From contig CAKZYA010000001.1 of the NCBI GenBank assembly GCA_937883755.1, positions 124,001-188,000 of the forward strand: a DNA stretch of 64,000 nucleotides, in the 5' to 3' direction. Position numbers and translations under genes: made by a program. Positions 54,756-62,164 of the stretch are shown one piece after another (the first letter of the stretch is position 1; every line of letters starts with the position of its first letter). A model generated the notes under the pieces. That model had not been told where the DNA came from. It worked only from the letters and a program-made list of their open reading frames with translations, and ran no database searches. Source of the stretch: an uncultured Flammeovirgaceae bacterium. GTDB lineage: Bacteria; Bacteroidota; Bacteroidia; Cytophagales; Cyclobacteriaceae.

Positions 54756-55571
54756 ATGACCCAAACCGACCTATTCCAACTTATTCAGCAAAAACAATCC
54801 TTTTTATGCGTAGGGCTAGACCCCGACTTAGCGAAAATTCCAAGGCACTTGCATGGCGAGGAAGATCCAATTTTTGCGTTTAATCGGCAGATTATCGATG
54901 CTACGGCGGATTATTGTGTCGCCTACAAACCCAATATCGCCTTCTATGAATCCCTAGGAGCGAAGGGTTGGGAAACCTTGCGGAAGACGCTGGACTATAT
55001 TCCGAATGATTTTTTTACGATTGCTGATGCTAAGCGGGGCGATATTGGTAATACTTCATCGCGCTATGCCCACACATTTTTTGAAACCTATAATTTTGAC
55101 TCTATCACCGTAGCTCCCTACATGGGCGAAGATTCGGTAACCCCTTTTCTGCAATACGCTGGAAAGTGGGTGATACTGCTCGCACTTACTTCTAACCAAG
55201 GCAGCTACGATTTTCAGCATTTGTCAATAGAGGGCTCACAGACTCCTTTATATCAGCAGGTTTTGAAAACTAGCCAAGAGTGGGGCTCCGAGGAGCAATT
55301 GATGTATGTGGTTGGAGCTACCCAGGCCGAAAAGCTAGAGGAAATCCGAAAGATTGTGCCTAATCACTTCCTATTAGTACCTGGAGTGGGAGCCCAGGGA
55401 GGAAGCTTGGAAGAAGTAGCCCGTTACGGTATGAACGACCGTTGCGGTTTGTTGGTCAATTCAGCCCGGGGCATTATCTACGCTAGCGATAGAGAAGACT
55501 TTGCCGAACAAGCCGGAAAAGCCGCCCAAAAATTGCAACAGCAAATGGCCCAACTACTCGAGAAACTATGA
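54756..55571 (+). CDS. pyrF: orotidine 5'-phosphate decarboxylase
   Basis: 271 residues, the long (type 2) form. [14 protein letters not shown] at the start and [15 protein letters not shown] (Lys93 and Asp91 as the catalytic pair) are diagnostic; [10 protein letters not shown] and [12 protein letters not shown] form the phosphate loop. It makes UMP in pyrimidine synthesis. Its stop overlaps the start of the acyltransferase gene (ATGA at 55568-55571). Confidence 0.96.
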   Translation: MTQTDLFQLIQQKQSFLCVGLDPDLAKIPRHLHGEEDPIFAFNRQIIDATADYCVAYKPNIAFYESLGAKGWETLRKTLDYIPNDFFTIADAKRGDIGNTSSRYAHTFFETYNFDSITVAPYMGEDSVTPFLQYAGKWVILLALTSNQGSYDFQHLSIEGSQTPLYQQVLKTSQEWGSEEQLMYVVGATQAEKLEEIRKIVPNHFLLVPGVGAQGGSLEEVARYGMNDRCGLLVNSARGIIYASDREDFAEQAGKAAQKLQQQMAQLLEKL

Positions 55572-56674
55572 AAACTGACCCCAGTAAACGGTTACTATCT
55601 CTCGACCTATTTCGGGGAGCAACCATGTTTTTGCTAGTAGCTGAAACTACTGAGTTATACCATCACTGGCTGGAACACACTACCGAAGGCTCATTTGGTC
55701 ATACGCTGGCGATGCAATTTCATCATCATCCCTGGAACGGCCTACGCTTCTGGGACTTGGTACAGCCTTTCTTCATGTTTATTGTGGGAGTAGCGATGGT
55801 CTTTTCACTGAATAAGCGTACTCAAACTCCTGAGGATTGGCCTAAAACTCGGAGTCATATTATTCGCCGATGTATTATTCTGTTCTTTTTGGGGGTGCTG
55901 CTGCACTGTGTGTATAGCGAAAAGCTTGTCTGGGAACTGTGGAATGTGTTAACCCAGCTAGGGTTTACCATTCTGATTGCTTTCTTACTGTTTCGCTATT
56001 CGCTGAAAACCCAAATTGCAGTCTCGCTGGGTTTGCTACTACTAACGGAACTACTGTATCGGCTAATGCCGCTGGAAGGGTTTGACCAGCCTTTTGTACA
56101 GGGCGAGAACTTCGGATCCTGGATGGATTTGGTATTAATGGGAAAGATCAATGGTGGCGGTTGGGTAGTCATTAATTTCCTGCCTACGGCAGCGCACACA
56201 ATTTGGGGAGTCGTGGCAGGGAAAATCCTGATCTCCAACCGTTTGGCCTCAGACAAATTAAAACCGCTGGTTGTAGCAGGGCTTATCGCTTTGGTAGTGG
56301 GCTATGGAATGGACTGGCTAGGTATTACTCCTATTATTAAGCGTATCGCCACTACTTCATTCACTTTTGCCAGTGGTGGTTGGTGTCTGTTAGTTCTGGC
56401 TGCAATGTATTGGCTGGTAGATGTAAAGGGTTATCGTCAGGGCGTATTTTTCTTTAGCGTAGTAGGGATGAATTCTATTTTTATTTACATGACTACCCAG
56501 ATGTTGGGTTACGGCTGGATTAATGGATTTACCGCTATTTTTACCGATGGTATTTTAGGCTGGCTGGGGGTTAATGTAACTACATTAGCTATTGGAGCCT
56601 CGCTAGGTGCGCTAGCTATCAACTGGTATTTGTGCTATTGGCTATATCAACGTAGGATTTTTATTAAAGTATGA
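55568..56674 (+). CDS. HGSNAT/DUF5009-type membrane acyltransferase
   Basis: 368 residues, about ten hydrophobic helices. [22 protein letters not shown] is the family start (SLDxFRG), [19 protein letters not shown] and the loop [15 protein letters not shown] the first loop with conserved His; the last segment reads [12 protein letters not shown]. Related to heparan-alpha-glucosaminide N-acetyltransferase and DUF5009 proteins, which move acetyl groups to sugars across membranes. It overlaps pyrF by 4 bp. The last 13 codons are repeated 666 bp downstream (see repeat features). Confidence 0.9.
   Translation: MKTDPSKRLLSLDLFRGATMFLLVAETTELYHHWLEHTTEGSFGHTLAMQFHHHPWNGLRFWDLVQPFFMFIVGVAMVFSLNKRTQTPEDWPKTRSHIIRRCIILFFLGVLLHCVYSEKLVWELWNVLTQLGFTILIAFLLFRYSLKTQIAVSLGLLLLTELLYRLMPLEGFDQPFVQGENFGSWMDLVLMGKINGGGWVVINFLPTAAHTIWGVVAGKILISNRLASDKLKPLVVAGLIALVVGYGMDWLGITPIIKRIATTSFTFASGGWCLLVLAAMYWLVDVKGYRQGVFFFSVVGMNSIFIYMTTQMLGYGWINGFTAIFTDGILGWLGVNVTTLAIGASLGALAINWYLCYWLYQRRIFIKV
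56634..56674 (+). repeat. direct repeat copy 1: acyltransferase 3' end
   Basis: The last 13 codons of the acyltransferase gene plus stop (TGA). Copy 2 lies exactly 666 bp downstream. Inside is a 23-bp identical core (56648-56670). Both copies encode the same [12 protein letters not shown] tail. Confidence 0.85.
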
Positions 56675-56739
56675 CATCAGTTGATAAGTGATAATTGACA
56701 ATGGATAGTTGGTGATGTGTCCGACGAAAAAATATTGAG

Positions 56740-57321
56740 ATGAAGTACGTACTGGTGTTTTTTTTGGCTTTCGTGGGCTGTACTTCGGATGGTCAGAAAC
56801 AAAAGGATTTAGAACAAATTCTTACTATACTGCTAGATGATGCTGATGATTTTACTTCTTCTTATACTCGTGATTACGCAACTAAGAAGTTTGTAATTGG
56901 AAAACTGAGTAAAGATCACCGCGATTTTCAGAGGGTCTTGAATCTTGATTGGGAAAGTAAATATGAAACTCACGTTCCCAAAGGCGAAGAGTGGAAGGAG
57001 TTAGTAAGTGAAGCAATTGATATTAAGAATGAAAACGATCTGATTTTCAAATTGGGACAGGTTGGTGAGTTCTTCTTAATTTCAATTCAAGAGTCCGATA
57101 AGCTAAGTGATAAAGATATTGATGGTGTCATTTCATTTTCTGATGTAGCTTTTGATATAGATAGAAGCAAGGCGGTAATATATGTTGCCTTTCTTTGTGG
57201 AGGTGAATGTGGGTATGGAAATCTATATTTCTTATCTAAAGATAATCAAGACTGGAAAGTAGTTGGTGAAAGAGGGTTCTGGATATCGATCAAACAAAAG
57301 CTACTGGCTCTACCAACGTAG
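56740..57321 (+). CDS. lipoprotein of unknown function
   Basis: 193 residues with a lipobox (LAFVGC, Cys about residue 14). The rest is mixed with an acidic N-terminal part (LDDADDFTSSYTRDYAT), later AVIYVAFLCGGECGYGNLYFLS, a Cys-containing loop; no family recognised. It lies between the two copies of the acyltransferase 3' end; its last residues (LLALPT) and stop TAG (57319-57321) are read from copy 2 in another frame, so the original 3' end may have been replaced there. It could be an inserted gene. Confidence 0.75.
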   Translation: MKYVLVFFLAFVGCTSDGQKQKDLEQILTILLDDADDFTSSYTRDYATKKFVIGKLSKDHRDFQRVLNLDWESKYETHVPKGEEWKELVSEAIDIKNENDLIFKLGQVGEFFLISIQESDKLSDKDIDGVISFSDVAFDIDRSKAVIYVAFLCGGECGYGNLYFLSKDNQDWKVVGERGFWISIKQKLLALPT

Positions 57322-57340
57322 GATTTTTATTAAAGTGTAG
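57300..57340 (+). repeat. direct repeat copy 2: remnant acyltransferase 3' end
   Basis: In the acyltransferase frame (57302-57340) this reads [12 protein letters not shown] then TAG, identical in protein to copy 1 (56636-56674). The five differences are third-position synonymous changes (TAT/TAC twice, CTA/CTC, GTA/GTG) plus a changed stop codon (TGA to TAG). The 23-bp core 57314-57336 is identical. Confidence 0.85.
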
Positions 57341-57407
57341 ATGCTTTTGGGTTGGGGTAAACTTTGTATTTTAGAGGTTTGAGTTTTACTGTAAATTACA
57401 AATCTAC

Positions 57408-58775
57408 ATGACCAAGCAAAGAAAAATTCTACTGACTGAGGCGGAAATGCCTGAGAACTGGTACAACATTGTGGCCGATATGCCCAATAAGCCGTTACCG
57501 CCTCTCAACCCTCAAACGCATGAACCCATTGGCCCCGATGCTTTAGCACCGCTATTTCCTATGGGACTGATTCAGCAGGAAGTGACTCCTGAAAAATGGG
57601 TGGCTATTCCAGATGAGGTGCGGCATCTGTACGGTTTATGGCGACCAACTCCGCTGTTCCGAGCCTACGGTTTGGAAAAAGCCCTAGATACTCCTGCGAA
57701 AATTTATTACAAATACGAGGGAGTAAGTCCATCGGGTTCACACAAACCTAATACCGCTATTGCCCAAGCCTACTACAACAAGCAGGAAGGAGTAAAGCGG
57801 ATTACTACCGAAACTGGAGCCGGACAGTGGGGGAGTGCCCTCAGTTTTGCCTGTCAGCACTTTGGCATTGAGTGTGAAGTCTACATGGTGAAAATCAGCT
57901 ATCATCAGAAGCCTTACCGCAAGTTGATGATGAATACCTGGGGAGCCAGTGTGATTGCTTCCCCCAGTGATAAAACCCAGGCCGGACAAAAAGTATTAGC
58001 CCAGCACCCCGACTCACCCGGCAGTTTGGGAATTGCTATTTCCGAGGCGGTGGAGCGAGCGGCAATGGATGAGCACACTAAATATTCACTTGGTAGTGTA
58101 CTGAATCACGTGCTGATGCACCAAACCATCATTGGTCAGGAGACAGCTATTCAGATGGAAAAAACTGGGGACTTTCCTGATGTGGTGGTCGCCCCGTTCG
58201 GAGGAGGTTCTAACTTCGCGGGCATCGCCTTTCCGTTTTTACGCTATAATCTGGAAGAAGGAAAAAATATCCGTTGCATTGCCAGTGAGCCCTCCTCTTG
58301 CCCCAAGCTAACTAAAGGAGTATTCCGCTACGATTTTGGCGATACAGTGGGAATGACTCCACTACTCCCGATGTATACGTTAGGCCATAACTTTGTTCCC
58401 GCTCCTATTCACGCCGGAGGTTTGCGGTACCACGGAGCCGGAGTGATTGTGAGCCAGTTGCTGAAAGATAAATTGATTGAAGCCCGCTCCCACCATCAGT
58501 TAGAATGTTTCGAGGCTGGTATCCAGTTTGCCCGAGCCGAAGGAATTATTCCTGCTCCCGAAGCCAATCATGCCATTGCTACCGTGATTGCTGAGGCGGA
58601 ACAAGCCAAGGAAGAAGGAAAGTCTAAAACGATCTTATTTAACCTTTGTGGGCACGGTAATTTTGATATGGCAGCGTATGAGAACTATCTGTCAGGTCAA
58701 TTGCAGGAGCATCAGCTGACTGACCAGGAAATTCAGCAGGCTATTGCGGAGATTGATACTCCCGAGATTGCTTAA
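57408..58775 (+). CDS. TrpB2-type tryptophan synthase beta-like protein
   Basis: 455 residues. [14 protein letters not shown], then [15 protein letters not shown] with PLP-binding Lys113, [16 protein letters not shown], and [11 protein letters not shown]; the length and the extra N-terminal segment (about 60 residues) mark the TrpB2 group, a tryptophan-synthase beta homologue that works without TrpA. It likely makes tryptophan from indole and serine, or another amino acid. No other trp gene in the window. A long perfect palindrome follows. Confidence 0.93.
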   Translation: MTKQRKILLTEAEMPENWYNIVADMPNKPLPPLNPQTHEPIGPDALAPLFPMGLIQQEVTPEKWVAIPDEVRHLYGLWRPTPLFRAYGLEKALDTPAKIYYKYEGVSPSGSHKPNTAIAQAYYNKQEGVKRITTETGAGQWGSALSFACQHFGIECEVYMVKISYHQKPYRKLMMNTWGASVIASPSDKTQAGQKVLAQHPDSPGSLGIAISEAVERAAMDEHTKYSLGSVLNHVLMHQTIIGQETAIQMEKTGDFPDVVVAPFGGGSNFAGIAFPFLRYNLEEGKNIRCIASEPSSCPKLTKGVFRYDFGDTVGMTPLLPMYTLGHNFVPAPIHAGGLRYHGAGVIVSQLLKDKLIEARSHHQLECFEAGIQFARAEGIIPAPEANHAIATVIAEAEQAKEEGKSKTILFNLCGHGNFDMAAYENYLSGQLQEHQLTDQEIQQAIAEIDTPEIA

Positions 58776-58782
58776 TCCCAAG

Positions 58783-58823
58783 AATAAATCATAAACTCTC
58801 AATTTGAGAGTTTATGATTTATT
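58783..58823. terminator. bidirectional stem-loop between convergent genes
   Basis: Two 20-nt arms (58783-58802 and 58804-58823) are perfectly complementary around one T, with TTT-rich flanks. It sits between the TrpB2-like gene (+) and the collagen-like lipoprotein gene (-), so it would serve both transcripts. Confidence 0.7.
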
Positions 58824-58885
58824 TCTTTAATAATCGCTCTACTGTTCGCAAGCAAATACTCTATCAGTTCATTCGCTGGAAGCTA

Positions 58886-59482
58886 TTAATTGCGTTTCGG
58901 AAGAGGCTTTTTCAACTGCACAGATTCAGTAGAAAGTCCGTATATCTGAGCTACTTCATAGTAATCGTTGTAGTTGATTGTGCTTTCGGTACGAGCATTC
59001 ATGCTAGGCGACTCTTCGGCAGGAACTACCACCACTCGGGCAATTTCTCCATTGTAAGCATCACGTTCAGCATCGAGTATAAACCCTGCTTCCGCAAAAA
59101 TTACTACATCGTTTACTGTGAAATCGTAGTTCATCTGAAGTAAGCCAGCATCAGTGAAGAAGCTAATGGGCATTTTTCGCCAAACGTCGATAAAGCCCCC
59201 ATCGTCGGCTTCTAGCTGCTCCCATAGCAGGTAAACCAGTACAACATCTTCTATGAAGATTTCATCTTGAGGAGGAAACTCGAAACGGGCTTGCCAGTCG
59301 TTAGTAGCATTGAGATCAAACCCGATCTCGTACATCAAACTCAGTGGAGCATCTGCTCCATCAATACCAGGAGGGCCTTGAACGCCGGGAGGGCCAACTG
59401 GACCAGGGGTATCACTTTCGAAACTACAACTGGCTAATAATAGTAATCCTAAAACGTAAGTGAAAATATGATGAGATCGCAT
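58886..59482 (-). CDS. lipoprotein with a collagen-like Gly-X-Y stretch
   Basis: 198 residues. Lipobox LLLLASC (Cys19), then six to seven Gly-X-Y triplets (GPVGPPGVQGPPGIDGADA), a short collagen-like stalk, then a beta-rich domain of about 140 residues (MYEIGFDLNATNDWQARFEF, DVVLVYLLWEQLEADDGGF) and a C-terminus with NARTESTINYNDYYEV. Likely a surface protein; function unknown. A 14-bp palindrome lies directly over its start (59482-59520). Confidence 0.85.
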   Translation of the reverse strand: MRSHHIFTYVLGLLLLASCSFESDTPGPVGPPGVQGPPGIDGADAPLSLMYEIGFDLNATNDWQARFEFPPQDEIFIEDVVLVYLLWEQLEADDGGFIDVWRKMPISFFTDAGLLQMNYDFTVNDVVIFAEAGFILDAERDAYNGEIARVVVVPAEESPSMNARTESTINYNDYYEVAQIYGLSTESVQLKKPLPKRN

Positions 59483-59520
59483 AGTATAATTATTTATTGT
59501 TATGAATAATTATAACTATG
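59482..59520. repeat. AT-rich palindrome at the start of the collagen-like gene
   Basis: ATAGTATAATTATT (59482-59495) and AATAATTATAACTAT (59506-59520) are complementary apart from one inserted base, with a 10-nt loop. It abuts the start codon on the minus strand and could influence translation. Confidence 0.45.
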
Positions 59521-59604
59521 GCAAAAAGAGTGCCTTAATGGCTGTTCATTTGAGGGTAAAAGCAAATATTATCTCTCTTTTGATGATGTAATCAAAAGAA
59601 AATA

Positions 59605-60459
59605 CTACTTTTTAAGGTCAGCGTAATCAATAAGCTCAATGCCTAATTTCCGAATGGTTTCTTTTACTTCTTCGTCGGTAAGCAGATCAGTAACTCCCTG
59701 ACGATCAGTAGCTACATTGGTATAACCTATGTGATGTACGGCCTGCACTTCGGGGGTGTTATAGGCGGGATGATCAACAAACATGTAGGTACCGGGAGTA
59801 AGGCTTTCTAGCATGGTAATAAAACTGTTAATTTTTTCTTCAGTTGTTTCTTTTGACCCCTGATAGCGGGCGGGTTTCACTCCTGAATCTTCTGGGAAAA
59901 TGGCTAGACCGTACTCTTCAGTCAGCTTTCTAACTAGGTCGTCTACTTTATCATCTATATGCTGGCAACCCATATGCCCCGTTACGTGAGTAAGCTGGGG
60001 AATTTCTCGTTTAGCTAGTTCAATTTGAGCTCGGAATTCCTGTTCAATTTCTTCCAGTTTCCAATCTTGGGCGTGGAGAGCCTGGTCTTCCCCGTAATTA
60101 TCATTAGCCCAGATCATCGGATAGAAGTAACCAAAGTCATCTGTCAGGCTCGGTGCTAAAGTCAAAGGTTTCCATTTAACATTTTCCCACTCGCTAGTCA
60201 AAGTTAAGTGAACTCCCACATCCAGATCAGGATATTCCCGAAGCATTTTTACTGCTTCAGGAAACCAAGGGGTAGGCACCATCACCTCTACTGAGGTAGT
60301 GATTCCATTCTCGCAGGTCTCGATAATCGCTTCATTTGCTGCGTGGGTAAATCCCATATCATCGCTGCGAACAATTAACTGGATTGGTTGAGCCATGCTA
60401 GAAAAAGTGAGCAAGACAAAGCTTCCTACTATACAAACGGCTTGAGAGAAATAAATCAT
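59605..60459 (-). CDS. ChbG/YdjC-family carbohydrate deacetylase, secreted
   Basis: 284 residues. A signal peptide (LTFSSMAQ) precedes LIVRSDDMGFTHAANEA with the metal-binding Asp, DVGVHLTLTSEW and THVTGHMGCQHIDDKVDDL with the histidines of the family. ChbG-type enzymes deacetylate acetylated oligosaccharides such as chitobiose; the substrate here is likely a polysaccharide fragment. It lies just after the SusD gene, past a strong terminator, so it probably has its own promoter. Confidence 0.9.
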   Translation of the reverse strand: MIYFSQAVCIVGSFVLLTFSSMAQPIQLIVRSDDMGFTHAANEAIIETCENGITTSVEVMVPTPWFPEAVKMLREYPDLDVGVHLTLTSEWENVKWKPLTLAPSLTDDFGYFYPMIWANDNYGEDQALHAQDWKLEEIEQEFRAQIELAKREIPQLTHVTGHMGCQHIDDKVDDLVRKLTEEYGLAIFPEDSGVKPARYQGSKETTEEKINSFITMLESLTPGTYMFVDHPAYNTPEVQAVHHIGYTNVATDRQGVTDLLTDEEVKETIRKLGIELIDYADLKK

Positions 60460-60504
60460 ACAGATAAGATTAGTCGACAGATAATGTGTGTAGTAAGGTA
60501 ATTA

Positions 60505-60538
60505 CAAAAAAAGCCACTGCAAAAAATTTACAGTGGCT
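60505..60538 (-). terminator. intrinsic terminator after susD
   Basis: On the minus strand the stem AGCCACTG/CAGTGGCT (60538-60531 and 60519-60512) with an 11-nt loop is followed by a run of seven T (60511-60505), 23 bp after the SusD stop codon. Confidence 0.88.
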
Positions 60539-60560
60539 CTATTACATTTTAGGTTATGGT

Positions 60561-62153
60561 TTAATAACCATCGTTTTGACTTAGACTAGCATTATTGTCA
60601 AGTTCCCGTTGGGGAATGGGCTTCAGTAAATTACGCTCACCCCAATTCTGATTAGCTAACGTATTGCCAAAATCTACATCAGTAGGAATATTGATGATTC
60701 CGGTTCGATGCCAACGCACCAAATCATCGTAGCGATGTACTTCCAGAGCCAATTCTACCCGGCGTTCATGGCGTAGCCACTCGTGCATTTGATCGGCACT
60801 AGCCGAAGTCGGACGGTCGGGAAGTAAATCAGTCGGGGCAGTACCTTCGTAGACAATTTCGTAGTTGTTGCGAGCTCGCTCCCGCACTTGGTTAATCAAC
60901 TCAGCCGCCTGGGCTACGTTACCATTGCCTAACAATTCTGCTTCGGCAAGTAGGAGTAGCACATCGGAGTAGCGGATAACCCGCTCGTTATTGGTAGAAA
61001 TATTAGGGGGAAACCCTTCGGCAGCAAACGGACGGACATATTTGGCGGGAGTAGCTCCGGTTACTGACCAGCTAGCCCGGAATACTGTATCGGCGTACTG
61101 GTCGCCTTCTTGATAGAAGGTATGAAAGATACGAGGATCGTTAGGCTCAAACTCATTCCGTAAGGAACTGGTAATATGCACTCTGCCGTAGCCAAACTGG
61201 TTACCGCCGGGGGCACATTCTCCTTGATTACAGCCCGCAGCCGTGAAGATCCTCCTACCCGTCCCGGCAGCACCTTCGTTCGATACATGATCAGCCGGTA
61301 GCCAAGGGTTAAAGTCACCTCGAGTCATCTGTATTTCAAAAATAGATTCGGCGTTATTTTCGGCGTCTTCGCTGAAGTTGTCGCCGTAGTCATCCATCAA
61401 GCTATACTGTCCGCTATTTACTACTGCTTGCAAATTCGTAATAGCATCTTGATACTTGCCCGCTTCACCTAGCCATTGGGCACGGTAAATTTGGGCTTTT
61501 CCCAGTAAGGCTGAGGCAGCGTAGCGGGTAGCCCGTCCGGTGTTGTCATCATCCCAGCTTTCGGGCAAGTTTTCGGCAGCGAATGCCAAATCGGATTCTA
61601 TTAAATCCCACACTTCACCCGTTTGGGAGTTTCCTATCCGGGTGTCTTCAATGGTGGTAAGCACTTCATCAATCACCGGAACCTCACCAAAATTACGAGC
61701 TAGAATAAAGTAGAAATAAGCCCGGATGAATTTAGCTTCTCCTTCGAAGCGTGCTTTGTTCGATTCGTCAGAAAAGCCATCGGCATCTTCTAATTGGGCA
61801 ATAACAACATTTGAGCGCATAATACCCTTGTAACTTTCATCCCACACATTACGGAAGTTACCGTTAGTGGAAAGCCAGTTAAACTCCTCTATATCGTTAT
61901 TCCCTAACTCATTACGAACATCGTCGCCGGGGTACATAATCGGCTGAAACCAGCCTCCTCCAGACTGATCGAAGTATAAGTTTAAAAGGGTAGAGTAAGG
62001 AGCTAACGATGCTGCTTCAAAATCCTCCTCATTATTATAAAAGTTTTCGGAGTTAAGCTCCCCAATTGGGGATAAATCCAAGCGGTCATCACAGGTAGCA
62101 AAGGCTAGCACACAAGCTAGGGTAAGAGTAATAGACTTTATATAGGTTCTCAT
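60561..62153 (-). CDS. SusD/RagB-type outer-membrane lipoprotein
   Basis: 530 residues. Lipobox ending in Cys21 (LAFATC), then the SusD order: DDRLDLSPIGELNSENFYNN, FIRAYFYFILARNFGEVPVID, TPAKYVRPFAAEG, NERVIRYSDVLLLLAEAELLG, and RRVELALEVHRYDDLVRW near the end. It binds a glycan at the cell surface and passes it to the SusC channel upstream. 11 bp after susC. The repertoire suggests an oligosaccharide operon, together with the deacetylase at 59605. Confidence 0.95.
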   Translation of the reverse strand: MRTYIKSITLTLACVLAFATCDDRLDLSPIGELNSENFYNNEEDFEAASLAPYSTLLNLYFDQSGGGWFQPIMYPGDDVRNELGNNDIEEFNWLSTNGNFRNVWDESYKGIMRSNVVIAQLEDADGFSDESNKARFEGEAKFIRAYFYFILARNFGEVPVIDEVLTTIEDTRIGNSQTGEVWDLIESDLAFAAENLPESWDDDNTGRATRYAASALLGKAQIYRAQWLGEAGKYQDAITNLQAVVNSGQYSLMDDYGDNFSEDAENNAESIFEIQMTRGDFNPWLPADHVSNEGAAGTGRRIFTAAGCNQGECAPGGNQFGYGRVHITSSLRNEFEPNDPRIFHTFYQEGDQYADTVFRASWSVTGATPAKYVRPFAAEGFPPNISTNNERVIRYSDVLLLLAEAELLGNGNVAQAAELINQVRERARNNYEIVYEGTAPTDLLPDRPTSASADQMHEWLRHERRVELALEVHRYDDLVRWHRTGIINIPTDVDFGNTLANQNWGERNLLKPIPQRELDNNASLSQNDGY

Positions 62154-62164
62154 AATCTTGTTAA

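Noticed and set aside
58814-59143. Open frame of 109 residues opposite the collagen-like lipoprotein gene
   Set aside because: It starts within the terminator palindrome and is the reverse shadow of a real gene, with composition unlike neighbours.
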